From contig JAMFTG010000238.1 of the NCBI GenBank assembly GCA_023974075.1, positions 124,001 through 188,000 of the forward strand: a stretch of 64,000 nucleotides of DNA, written 5' to 3'. This document shows positions 11,321-20,799 of this stretch, piece by piece. The DNA is from Chaenocephalus aceratus. Lineage: Eukaryota; Chordata; Actinopteri; Perciformes; Channichthyidae. Within the stretch, counting starts at the first letter, position 1; each line of letters begins with the position of its first letter. The notes beneath the pieces were generated by a model. That model was not told the DNA's origin and did no database searches. It worked only from the letters and a program-made list of their open reading frames with translations. A program made the translations under genes and the position numbers.

Positions 11321-11835
11321 TGTGCAATGGTTTTGTCTATTGGCTGATGTGTCTCTTTCTCTAGGTACTGGAGCATGGACTCGGATGACTCGGAGGGGTT
11401 CGATGGGGAGACCGCACGTAAGAATGTCATTACTTGATACACCTATCATATGCCTTCGCGATTGCTGTTTATGTGCAACAGTTCTGTCTAGTGGCTGATG
11501 TGTGTCTTTCTATAGCTATTGGGGATCCGGAGGACAGCGATATCACGGTGGACTCCGAAGATGAAACTGCCTGTAAGAACACTGTTACACATCCAATGTC
11601 TTGGCTTACACCTTTACACAATCACTGTTTATGTGCAACGGTTCCTTCTAGTGGCTGATGTGTGTCTTTCTATAGCTATTGGGGATCCGGAGGACAGCCA
11701 TATCACGGTGGACTCCGAAGATGAAACTGCCTGTAAGAACACTGTTACACATCCAATGTCTTGGCTTACACCTTTACACAATCACTGTTTATGTGCAACG
11801 GTTCCTTCTAGTGGCTGAAACTTCTCTTTCTGCAG
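11292..11835 (+). repeat. Tandem exon-intron amplification
   Basis: The segments 11516-11675 and 11676-11835 are near-identical 160-base units, each holding a 57-base exon and a 103-base intron. The introns at 11292-11364 and 11418-11515 share the same 3' part (GGCTGATGTG then a pyrimidine tract and AG), so at least four homologous intron copies lie in a row. Exon length is a multiple of three, so added copies keep the frame. Confidence 0.85.
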
Positions 11836-12245
11836 GCGTCTGTTTCTGCTGCGATGGATCGGCTGACACGCGCCTTAGCTGCGGACACCTTTGTTGCTCG
11901 TCTTGTCTACCCCAAATGACAATTGACGGTACCGCACGCTGTGGAATGTGTAGAAGCATATCAACGTTCCAGATGGAAATTCACACACCTAGGAACTTCA
12001 CGTTCGTATGCGGCGACTGCAAACAGTTGAAGGAATGGCTGCCGGATTGCGGACATCTAAAATGTTCATGCTACCACGCGAGATGTACTTTATGTGGTCG
12101 GCCATCCGTAACCCTTAGAAGGGTATTTATAATTTATTATATATATATAACTCGCCCGGGGGAAGGACTCGCGCGGGACCGAGTGAGCTCTGGCTGGACA
12201 GCGCGGTCACGGTCGCACTGCGCCAGCCGTTGGAGAGGAACTTGA
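11375..12245 (+). CDS. Spliced RING-finger protein with duplicated acidic SIM-like exons
   Basis: Coding exons: 11375-11417 (ATG, then an acidic MDSDDSEGFDGETA), 11516-11572, 11676-11732 and 11836-12245. All internal junctions are GT/AG and phase 1, and only this frame gives the RING. The two duplicate exons each encode a GDPEDS(D/H)ITVDSEDETA peptide, whose hydrophobic I-x-V followed by acidic/Ser residues resembles a SUMO-interaction motif. The last exon opens with a C3HC4 RING: Cys-x2-Cys, Cys-x-His, x2-Cys-x2-Cys, Cys-x2-Cys. A second Cys/His cluster follows (CGDC...CGH...C...CTLC). RING plus tandem SIM-like motifs is the layout of SUMO-targeted ubiquitin ligases, so an E3 ligase acting on SUMO-modified proteins is a reasonable inference. 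The C-terminus runs into AT-rich sequence and overlaps the minus-strand gene at 12127. The true start may be an upstream exon. Confidence 0.7.
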
Positions 12246-12534
12246 CCGCCTCGGCTCTAACAGCGAACAGCTTTGCGGTTGACTCCTCCCTGTTTAAATC
12301 CAGTGAGTCCTTTTGAAACATATAAAAGTCAGCCAGGAGAGCCAGTCTGAGTATCGGTTGACATCCCTGAGCGTGATCTAACTCGTGCTTGCTTGGTAGA
12401 GTGAAACTCGAGGCTTCCGAATCCAGGAGAGACACCGACAGGTCATCCCACAGCTCCAAACAAAATCTGTACGCGTCTTCACAGTCTGAAAGCGTAGTCT
12501 TGGAAGTCAACATCTTAACAAGTGTTGTCTTCAT
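12127..12534 (-). CDS. Small viral protein, unknown function
   Basis: A 135-residue frame from the ATG at 12534, divergent from the capsid gene (33 bases between the two ATGs). It reads like a real helical protein (leucine/acid-rich, few repeats), not a shadow. The frame remains open upstream into the capsid gene, and an acceptor-like CCTCCTGTTGCAG precedes 12606 on this strand, so a 5' exon is possible. Its 3' end overlaps the RING gene tail by about 120 bases. No family recognised. Confidence 0.5.
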   Translation of the reverse strand: MKTTLVKMLTSKTTLSDCEDAYRFCLELWDDLSVSLLDSEASSFTLPSKHELDHAQGCQPILRLALLADFYMFQKDSLDLNREESTAKLFAVRAEAVKFLSNGWRSATVTALSSQSSLGPARVLPPGELYIYNKL

Positions 12535-12567
12535 CCGAGGCGTAGCCCTGCTATCTCTCTGTTTAGA

Positions 12568-15500
12568 ATGGCAAACTGCATTAAGACAATCCAAGTAAGC
12601 CTGCAACAGGAGGGATTTTGCATAGCTACGGGACCAGAGGACTCCGGCATCGAGTACCCCTGCCCCTCGAGACCATTCGCTCCGGTGCTTCTCAAGTCCC
12701 CCGTGGTGTTGCATCTTCATTGCCACGAACTCTTCCCCGAGCAGGTGCTCAAGGTGCACGCCGAGCACCTGGGTCACTTCTTGGCCATGCAGAGCGTGCC
12801 CGAGATAAACGAAGAGTTTGAACGCGCGCTGTTTTTCGGTCTGTGTAACCTGTTCACTCGGGAGATGGTGCTCTCGCAGTACGAGAACACCCTGACTGGG
12901 GCTCTGCTTAAGCGCGTACTCGATGTAGCATCGGGAGACGAGCGCGGGGATGTCTCCTGCCCCACGGTCTTTGCCAAATTCCACAAAAGCAATTCGGGTG
13001 AAATTGTCTCGCTGCTGACCGCGTTGCTGGCGCTGTTTGACCCGAAAGAACTGGCAGAGAACGAGATAATACTCAAATGCGGAGAGGAGCCTACGCACAT
13101 GCTATTCCTGTACCTGGTACAGCTGATGGTTATAGTCGTCAGCACCTGCCTAAAGGAGAAGCAACTGGCTACCATCATGAGCGTGGCCTCTGCGCCCTTC
13201 CTGGAGGACAATTTCGGGAGCCCGTTGTGTGCTGCGACTCTGATGAAGCCTTTGTTCTTTCCCTGCTACCAAGAGCAACGGAGTAGGAAGAACAGGAAGG
13301 GTCACGCGAGGGGAGTCGCGCAGGACGAGCCGGAGGCTGTGGTCGAATATTACAGGCTCTTCACCGGGTACGAACTGGACACTAAGGGATGCGACGTGTC
13401 CACCGACGCGGAGGAGCACCTACAGTGGACCGGCGAGAGCCTAATGTTGCGTATGCAGGGGCACAGTACCGTGGAGCAGAAGAGTAAGAAGCTTTGGTTT
13501 GTGGCTCCCCAGATGGGCGACAGGATGAAGTTGGTCACGGGTTCCAATTCAAAGTTTCCGGGAGGTCAGGATGACCACGAGAGCCTGAGGATCCGCTCCT
13601 ACCTGGTGTCCGATCACATAATGGCTTACATGCAGTGCGCGATATTCGGCACCGTGAAAAACATGCTACCCTGTCACGCGAACAGCGAGTTGACCGAATC
13701 CACCATGGGAGCCGTGAACGGGTCCATGACCGAGTTCTCCAATGCTGTTCTCCGACAAAGCGGTAACTTGATGGATAGAGTCAGGGGATTGTCAAAAAGC
13801 TGCCTGTACACCACGGGGATAGGGTTCGACGGACACACGGGGTTCAGCGGACACGCGTCCGGTAAGATTATGCCGTTCGGGAAAGTGTTCACTGGCCCCG
13901 AGGAGAAAAGACCTCCCCCCTTTCCGAGTAGTTCGGGGGTCTTCACCTCAGTGGTTATGGGGATGTCAAAGACCACCATGATGAAGACTATGCTGGATAT
14001 TGCCCTGGCAGAAAACGCGAAGCTCAATAACAAGAGCAGCTTACAAAGCATACTCGCTGCCGGGTACAAACCCACAGGGGCCATGTTTACCACTAGCGAT
14101 TTGTACCTTTACACACGCTACCACCATTTCTTCAACAAGGGCGAATTCACAGAGGTGGCCTGCGTCAAAGGCATGAACGACCCGGCTTACAGGGAGAAGG
14201 TCCACCAGGACTCGCTGGACGCAAACAGCAAGTATCAGCTGACCACGAGCCACGGGGCCTTACCCGTGTGCATCGTGGGGAGCCGAAACAACTCTGTGAT
14301 AGCCTCGATGCCATTGTTTCTCCGCGTCGCCGGGGACCACGATAACGGTTACCCGAGGAACTTCACATTGGACGAGGTGGACTATTGCAATCTCATGTAC
14401 TGGATCATCCTTCCGATCCTCGGCGCTAGGGTGTACAACATGGGGGCCGAAGCGAGCGTAGGCGAACCGTTCCAGATCCCGTATAGAGAGCACGAACTCG
14501 ACCTGAGCAAGGAGCTCGGTCTGACCGAGGCGGATCGTCTCACGGTGACTCGTTTGACAGGGAACTGCGCTTTCTCAAAGGTAGCACCGGGCAGAGGGAC
14601 GGACGTGAGCGAACTGTTTGAGCCTACCGCGTCGAGACACAAGCGCTGTACCGACGTGGGATTCAGCGAGACCTCCGTGGTCACCTACGTGTGGGCGATC
14701 CGAGTCAAGAAGCTAGCGGAAATCAGCAACAACCTCGCCAAGGTGCTACTGGGCATGCACTACAGCACCCTGTTGACGCACAATGTGGTACGGGACCACT
14801 ACGACACCAAGTACTACTCGGGCATGTCGTACCTGCTGTTCAGGGGGGTGCGTTTCACAGGGTGCGGTGCTTCTCTCATGCAGCAAAAGTCTGCGCTTTT
14901 CACACTGAGCACCCAGATGACGTGCAAACCCACGGCTCACAACACGCACCAGTTGCGCACCGTGAACCAATGCATCCATTCCGTGGTGATACCCGAGACG
15001 CTCGAGTCTCCCGGGGTGTACATTCCCAACCTGTACATGAAAGACGTGCGAGGAGGAGACGTGCGCGTAAACACGGGCAGTCCCTTCGACATGGTGGTGG
15101 CGGACGCCTTCAACGGATTCTGCGCCGACTCGGATTCCGCGAGCGGATACCGCGGATCTTACATCTTCACAAAAGGCCGCTCGGAGAGACTCAACGGGAC
15201 CGTGACCAGGGACCCTTTGATGCGGACGAATGCCTACGCCTGTATGCCGAGTCTGCTCTATCCGTTCAGCTCGGTTCTCTGGGCTAGGAACAGGCCCGCG
15301 TCGAGAGACCGCAACGAGGAGGAGAGCAATCACAAGCTGTTCTGCAACACCCTTCACATGGTGGAGTTCCAGAAGGGCGTACTGGATCCCATCGGGGACC
15401 CGTTCAAGGACACCGTGGAGAGAGTGAGCGGGGACAAGCGCGGAACGGACATAATGCTTCCCACGCTCGGAGTGGCCTTCTGCGGTACTTACGGCATAGG

Positions 15501-15693
15501 GCCCACGTCTGACAAGAAGCTCATGAGCGCTAGCGATGCGACCCGGGAAACCCAGGTGGATAGGCTCGCGCCTAGGATTAGCGGCACGGGTATGCACGCC
15601 TGCAACCCGATCCCGACGACCTCTCGCATAATCACCCCGATCTTCGAGAGGATATTCGCGAGCACGCGGTACTCTCGTGTACTCCAGAGTTAA
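12568..15693 (+). CDS. Probable major capsid protein (alloherpesvirus type)
   Basis: An uninterrupted 1041-residue protein, the longest intact one here. Length is close to, but a little under, the 1.1-1.25 thousand residues usual for alloherpesvirus major capsid proteins. It lacks membrane spans, signal peptide and nucleotide-binding motifs, and has a mixed aromatic/glycine/cysteine composition typical of large structural proteins. Two small genes follow on the same strand and share the polyA signals near 16481. The family call is by size, style and context, since no short diagnostic motif exists; a large tegument protein is the main alternative. The ATG at 12568 is the first in frame, but a start at the internal Met near 12787 cannot be excluded because the divergent gene lies so close. 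Confidence 0.65.
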   Translation: MANCIKTIQVSLQQEGFCIATGPEDSGIEYPCPSRPFAPVLLKSPVVLHLHCHELFPEQVLKVHAEHLGHFLAMQSVPEINEEFERALFFGLCNLFTREMVLSQYENTLTGALLKRVLDVASGDERGDVSCPTVFAKFHKSNSGEIVSLLTALLALFDPKELAENEIILKCGEEPTHMLFLYLVQLMVIVVSTCLKEKQLATIMSVASAPFLEDNFGSPLCAATLMKPLFFPCYQEQRSRKNRKGHARGVAQDEPEAVVEYYRLFTGYELDTKGCDVSTDAEEHLQWTGESLMLRMQGHSTVEQKSKKLWFVAPQMGDRMKLVTGSNSKFPGGQDDHESLRIRSYLVSDHIMAYMQCAIFGTVKNMLPCHANSELTESTMGAVNGSMTEFSNAVLRQSGNLMDRVRGLSKSCLYTTGIGFDGHTGFSGHASGKIMPFGKVFTGPEEKRPPPFPSSSGVFTSVVMGMSKTTMMKTMLDIALAENAKLNNKSSLQSILAAGYKPTGAMFTTSDLYLYTRYHHFFNKGEFTEVACVKGMNDPAYREKVHQDSLDANSKYQLTTSHGALPVCIVGSRNNSVIASMPLFLRVAGDHDNGYPRNFTLDEVDYCNLMYWIILPILGARVYNMGAEASVGEPFQIPYREHELDLSKELGLTEADRLTVTRLTGNCAFSKVAPGRGTDVSELFEPTASRHKRCTDVGFSETSVVTYVWAIRVKKLAEISNNLAKVLLGMHYSTLLTHNVVRDHYDTKYYSGMSYLLFRGVRFTGCGASLMQQKSALFTLSTQMTCKPTAHNTHQLRTVNQCIHSVVIPETLESPGVYIPNLYMKDVRGGDVRVNTGSPFDMVVADAFNGFCADSDSASGYRGSYIFTKGRSERLNGTVTRDPLMRTNAYACMPSLLYPFSSVLWARNRPASRDRNEEESNHKLFCNTLHMVEFQKGVLDPIGDPFKDTVERVSGDKRGTDIMLPTLGVAFCGTYGIGPTSDKKLMSASDATRETQVDRLAPRISGTGMHACNPIPTTSRIITPIFERIFASTRYSRVLQS

Positions 15694-15821
15694 ATGGACA
15701 GTCTAGGCGTAAAGGGCGGGGAGGCCGATACGATACGACACCAAGGAGCTCGGGGGAGAAGGGGTATCGGCCGGCGTCACATCGGATATCACCTAAGTGC
15801 GTTGAACCTACCGCAGGAGGG

Positions 15822-16121
15822 ATGTCGAGGAGCGGGTTCTCGCGTAACGTGGTAAGGGGGGTGTGCGCCTTGACAGAGTTCGTACTGTCGTGCGGGGTCA
15901 ACTTTTTCACCTCCCTGTACATGCACCCGTGGGAACAAGAGAATAACCTTATCCTGAGGAGGAAGAAAAAGGAGGCCGAGGTCGACATTGCGATAGACAC
16001 GGTTTCGAGATCCATCGAAAGCTTGGATGTGAACATAGCTCTCCTCAAGGTGTCTATCGAGAGGAGCCCCGGGGAGCCGACGGAGCACAACAAGTTCTCG
16101 AACGAACTGATCTCCACTTAG
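15822..16121 (+). CDS. Small viral protein (99 aa), unknown function
   Basis: ATG at 15822, stop TAG at 16119-16121. The first half has a hydrophobic stretch (FVLSCGVNFFTSLYM) that could touch a membrane, followed by a basic patch (RRKKKE) and an amphipathic helix-like second half. It follows the capsid gene by 128 bases and ends one base before the next ATG, which suggests a 3'-coterminal transcript set. No family recognised. Confidence 0.55.
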   Translation: MSRSGFSRNVVRGVCALTEFVLSCGVNFFTSLYMHPWEQENNLILRRKKKEAEVDIAIDTVSRSIESLDVNIALLKVSIERSPGEPTEHNKFSNELIST

Positions 16122-16385
16122 ATGCAACGAGACGACCTACGTTACCTACTGGGAGCGCTCAGGGGGAGACTGGATGCACAGCGGTTGACCGGGGCCGTCA
16201 AGACTTTGGCCGACAGCGTGGGACTACAACTCAATGCCTCGGCTTACATCAACAGGCAGGTGCTGACCCTGGCTATGCAAAGGGACCTGGACGATATGAG
16301 AGAACCCGTGACCAGAGTGACCGTGGAAGACGCTTACCAGGAATACAGTAGAGCGAGACCCGGGACCGAGGTCGATGTTGTATAG
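16122..16385 (+). CDS. Small viral protein (87 aa), unknown function
   Basis: ATG at 16122 directly follows the TAG of the 99-residue gene. The product is charged and probably all-helical (many Leu/Arg/Asp), with no membrane span. The tight spacing and shared downstream polyA signals suggest it is expressed from the same transcript family as the capsid gene. No family recognised. Confidence 0.5.
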   Translation: MQRDDLRYLLGALRGRLDAQRLTGAVKTLADSVGLQLNASAYINRQVLTLAMQRDLDDMREPVTRVTVEDAYQEYSRARPGTEVDVV

Positions 16386-16480
16386 AGAGCTCTGTGTGCT
16401 GTAACGTTTCACCTCTGCGTAATAACCGTGTTGTTGTCCAAATGTTGCAATGTACGTATCGTGCTCACGTGTCACATGGA

Positions 16481-16495
16481 AATAAATGTAATAAA
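16481..16495 (+). terminator. Tandem AATAAA signals for the capsid gene cluster
   Basis: AATAAA at 16481-16486 and again at 16490-16495, about 100 bases past the stop of the 87-residue gene. They can serve all plus-strand transcripts from 12568 onward. Confidence 0.65.
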
Positions 16496-17148
16496 CTCGT
16501 ATGCAAAATACACCTCGCCTTTGTGTTTTTATCGGTTCTGGGTTTACAGTGGGAGAAATGTACAAAAAAAGACCTTGCTTTTGTGTAATCGAATCGTATA
16601 GGTGTGGAGAGAGAAGAGGCCCTCTGTTATTAGACCCGTGCTCTCACGGGGCTCATTCGCCCACACCCTAAGGTTTTATCCACTCCTCTCGCTAACATCA
16701 ACACTGACTCTAAATGGTTACCCTGGCAGCAGTTGCCCGCTGTGACACATAATACAAGACGAGATTGATGCGTTCGTAAGCAACTCACGTTTTTATTGGT
16801 TCAGGGTTTACAGTGGTATAGACATGCATATACAACACAATGGCGTGACATTATAAAAGGATGTAAAAGTGTTCGGGCCTAACACCGGGTGACCCGGATT
16901 GGGCATACATACGCTTTGAGTTAAACATATTCGCACTTGAGGTAAATTAATTCGTACTCGAGGTAGTAAACACTTGAATCGTATTTGAGGTACAGACAGT
17001 TTTACACTTGGAGATGAGCACAGTGAGGTAATCGAACGTTAGCTTCTAGTTGAGCACAGTCAGGTGAACAAACATTCACTTTAAGGCGAGAGCATGTCAG
17101 GTATACATTTTCATCGGTCATTGGTTCATCCACAAAGCTCCCTACAAT
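16496..17148. other. Intergenic with short repeats and a minus polyA signal
   Basis: A GGTTTACAGTGG segment near 16540 recurs near 16804. From 16910 to 17060 several diverged CACTTGAGGTA-like words follow each other. TTTATT at 16792-16797 gives AATAAA on the minus strand for the 17149-20128 gene. No gene seen. Confidence 0.5.
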
Positions 17149-20128
17149 CTAGGCGACACTGTAACAGTCGCTCGTGGTGCAGTAGTGTGCGAGATTACCA
17201 CCCCTAGGCTCGTGGTTGAACTTAAACTCATCCATGATGTTGATTTGTTCTCCCCGTGTAATAACATCATCGGGGAGAGAGAATACCCCCGTTGCGCACT
17301 TGAGGTTGAAACTGTAATTCGTATCGTTCGTGACCCTATTCGGGACCAGATCGAGGGTTACGCTTTTCATCCCGCACTTGGAGGCCAGCGAAGCTACCGC
17401 GTGGACCAAACTAGCACCTTCGGAAGGTTTGCAATCCAGTACCACTTTGAGCTGCCTCCCTCTCGGACGGACGTACTGGGCCGTGACCCATCTGGATAGA
17501 TAGGTGACCATACTCCTGAACTCCGGGCTCGCGGTATGCTTTCTCAGTGAGATGTCCACCAGTGACAAGACCTTGGGTCTGGGTCCCGAAGTGCACCACA
17601 TGGCCAGCACGATCTGTTTCTTCAAGACGAAGCAGCACCAGTGAAATCTGTAGGGACCTAGGGACACATTGAACAATTTGGGCAGGTGGTCATCGGGAGC
17701 AATCATCTCGTCCGTATCGGGCGGAGGACACTTTCCCACGAGAACGTGATCCCAGAAGCCCTGCAGGTGAGGGATGCAGACGTACCGGTGGGCCATCTCC
17801 AGTGGCATTACTTCGTTCGCCCAGTACTCGAAGGACATGCTGTCTTTCTCCGCCATGAGAGTTTCGTAAGCTGCACGGACGAGAGACAAAAGAAAAGAAC
17901 AAAGACATTCTCAGTCTCGGGTACATTCACAATAATCGTAATGGTGGTACTACTACTACTACTACTAGGGGTGATAATGGGTAGATGGTGATAGACCTAC
18001 CGGTTTTCAGCTTCTCCAGATCGGGTGCCTGTTCCTCGTTCGTGACGAGCCGCACGTCTCCGTTTACTTCTCGCTCGGTCTTGAACTGGTCATTGGGCTC
18101 GAGTAGGAGATCCCAGTCTCCTTGATTCTCCAGCTCGGGGCAACTGGCTAGGGCGCTGACGGTGGTGTTTACCGTTCCGCGTTGCGAGGACACGTTGTGC
18201 ACTCGGCAGCCTTCCTGCTCCCGGTAACAGAGCGTGCAGAGTACACAACCACACACACATTGGATCGGTCTGTTGAGCTGAATCAAGTATTCGTTACAGA
18301 TCACGGACCTGTTGAAGGTCTTCTCGCACGAGGAACATAGGACGGAGTGTCGCACCGTGGCCATCAGTGTGTCGGCGGATCTGGTATCGCCCAGCCGCGG
18401 CTGCTGTACGTACGTGCTTTTGGGTCGCACGCTCGCTCTAGGTTGCGGCTCACTGGGCTTCAGGAACACGTCACACTGGCTTCGCGTAGGCACTTGCGGT
18501 TGGCCGTGACTTGGGAGGGACCGGTCCGGATCACTGGGCTTCAGGAACACGGTAGGCACTTGCGAACTTACGAACAACCGCAGTTGTTCGTGAAGCGGGA
18601 GGAACCGGTCAGGCTCCGGAACCCCGAGGGCCAGCTTCGTGTCGGTTAAAGGCGGCTTGGGGAGGCGGAGGTGAGCAGCTTTAGAGACATTGCTGTCCTG
18701 GTAACTGTTTGCATCCTCGACATCCAGGTCGAGGCTGTGAGAGAAATAAAGACACGGAAAGGGTCGAGACTTTAGCAAAACACTCAATACGTTATTTCGA
18801 GAATGACAAATGTGTGATAGATGCACGTACCTGTCCCTGTCTATCTCGTCCCCGAGCGAGGACTCGGAACAGCTCGGGGCCCCAACGACACGGGTATCAC
18901 GGGCACCCTCGGAAGCGGTCGCATCTGCATCGCATACGGGGTCGGACCGAGCCAGAGAGGACGCCGCGTCCGGGCTCTCCCTGTCGGAGAACTCGTTCTC
19001 CCGGTTCGAAGCAGACACCGCGTCCTCCTGCGTTGTGCGTTGGGGAACGGGCACGTAGCACACGGCCCGGGTGTCAGCGCTAAACGGGGCCCGGTTTGAA
19101 GCAGACACCGCGTCCTCCCATGTACGTTGGGGATCGGGCACGTAGAAGACGGTCCGGGTGTCAGCGCTAAATGGGGCCGGGGTGGAAGCGGACACAGTGT
19201 CCTCGGGCGCACGCGGGGACTCGGGACGAGCAGATTCGCTCTCAGCACGGGCGTCCTGGTAGTTTCGGGATTCGGACACGGTGGTACCCACGGTGGCCTC
19301 GGGGGTGATGTTTTCATCCTTGTCAAAATCGTCGATCCGGGAGTCCCTTGACTCTCTAGCGCGTGAAGAGCATCCAGATTCGCACGAGCTGCTGGAGCTG
19401 CCCGAGCCGCTGGAGCTGCCCGAGCCGGTGGAGCTGTCGCTTTCGTCACCGCTATCGTCTTTGACGCTTCCGTGACCAGCCCCACTGGGTTCCGCAGTCG
19501 CAGATTCCCCGGGAACTCCCTCGGGGCACCCTGGCCTCTCTTTGGACCAGCTCCTCTTTACGGAACTAGCTTTCAGCGCGTCATCGGTACGTTCGAGCAC
19601 GAGCACGGTGGGCCCGCTGCTCTGGATAGTGGTAGGAGCGTAGGGAGCGCTCGGTCCGGGCTGGCTGTAATCACGCGAGGGAACCTCTCGACGCGTCCCG
19701 CGGTCGACGCGGGTCTCGTTGTTAGGCACGCTGCTACCGGCACCGGGGCTGTACCGCTTGTTGCTCGCGGACCCCGTGCCCGCGACGTTGGGCTTGCCGG
19801 TCGCGCCCCCCCGGGGTCTGATACCACCATTACCGCGTGGGTATCTCGGGCCCTCGTTGCTCAGCTTGTATGCGGGTTGACCGCGGGGGGCTCGGTTTAT
19901 CCGTCCAGGAGGTACACCGCGTTTCACCTGTTCGGAGCCACGAGAGGAGGAGGCGAGATTCGGTCTACTGTTGTAATCCTTGGTCTCGCCCCACGGCCCT
20001 ATCGCCGCGAGACCGGTTCGCTTCTGGCTCCCGGGTCTCTCGGGAGAATGTCTATTTCCCGCATCCGAGCAAGAGTACTTTCGTTTGAGTCCCGGTCCTT
20101 TGGCGTTCATCTCGTGGGTCCTTCTCAT
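17149..20128 (-). CDS. Spliced Ser/Arg-rich regulatory protein with a zinc-binding cluster
   Basis: Three exons on the minus strand: 20128-18831, 18734-18002 (donor base at 18001) and 17870-17149. The 96-base first intron (donor GTACGT, acceptor TTTCTCTCACAG) is a multiple of three and open, so retention would also be translated. The second intron (18000-17871) has donor GTAGGT and a strong pyrimidine acceptor; phase 1 joins match. The N-terminal half is disordered: basic, Gly/Pro/Ser-rich, with a serine run near residues 235-260 and two copies of an APFSADTR...YVP.PQRT repeat. Before the last exon is a Cys-rich, RING-like cluster (CSSC ... CVCGCVLCTLC ... C). The last exon is globular with no known motif. 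Likely a nuclear regulatory protein; function is inferred only from layout. Start could also be the Met at 20110. Confidence 0.65.
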
Positions 20129-20326
20129 CTCCACGTTACGCACGGGAGAGGGTTTTTCTCCCCCTTAGCTCCGAATTAGCTTTAGCCATTCGAGGATCCC
20201 GGTGGTACGACTGGGATTCCCTGCTCGCCATGTTCTGTGTACTTTCAAAAACTCACTAAAACCTCCCGGGTAACGCGATCCGTGCTCAGTGACAATGTGC
20301 CAAATGTATCTTCCTCACTCTTGTTC

Positions 20327-20334
20327 TATATATA
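20327..20334 (-). promoter_or_regulatory. TATA box of the spliced Ser/Arg-rich gene
   Basis: TATATATA on the minus strand, about 200 bases upstream of the ATG at 20128, in an otherwise GC-balanced stretch. Spacing leaves room for a 5' untranslated leader. Confidence 0.5.
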
Positions 20335-20419
20335 GGGCAGAGACTCCTCCCGCGGTAACCCAAAGGTTTCCTCTCACACCTATCAAGCACGGGGGTTGGA
20401 CCGAGATGTAACACTTAGT

Positions 20420-20660
20420 GTTCGCTATTCGACCTAAGGTGCAGCGTGTCTGGTACTCGGCCTTGGGGTGTGTTTACTATGAAGCGCCGCCGTGTTCGCT
20501 ATTCGACCCGCGATGCAGCCTGCCTCGTTCTCGGCCTTGGGCCCCCCTATTCGACCAAGCATGCAGCGTGTCTGGTACTCGTCCTTGGGGTGTGTTTACT
20601 ACGCGGCCCCTCCGTGTTCGCTATTCGACCCGCGATGCAGCCTGCCTCGTTCTTTGTTTA
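20420..20660 (+). repeat. Two ~122-bp tandem repeats
   Basis: GGTGTGTTTACTA at about 20467 and 20589 marks two copies of a unit that also holds TTCGCTATTCGACC and GATGCAGC(C/G)TG. An AATAAA lies at about 20741. No gene seen between 20335 and 20800. Confidence 0.7.
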
Positions 20661-20799
20661 ACCCAGTATTGCATCACCGTGGGTATTCCTATATATAATA
20701 TATGTACACTGGAATACGATTGTATGCCCACTGTCCGATAATAAAGATATTCATAACTGAAACAAGACTGATTCTTGGGTGTATCTGTGAACCAACTAA

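Noticed and set aside
14746..15597. 283-codon minus frame inside the capsid gene
   Set aside because: GC-rich antisense shadow without motif; the plus strand frame is the real gene.
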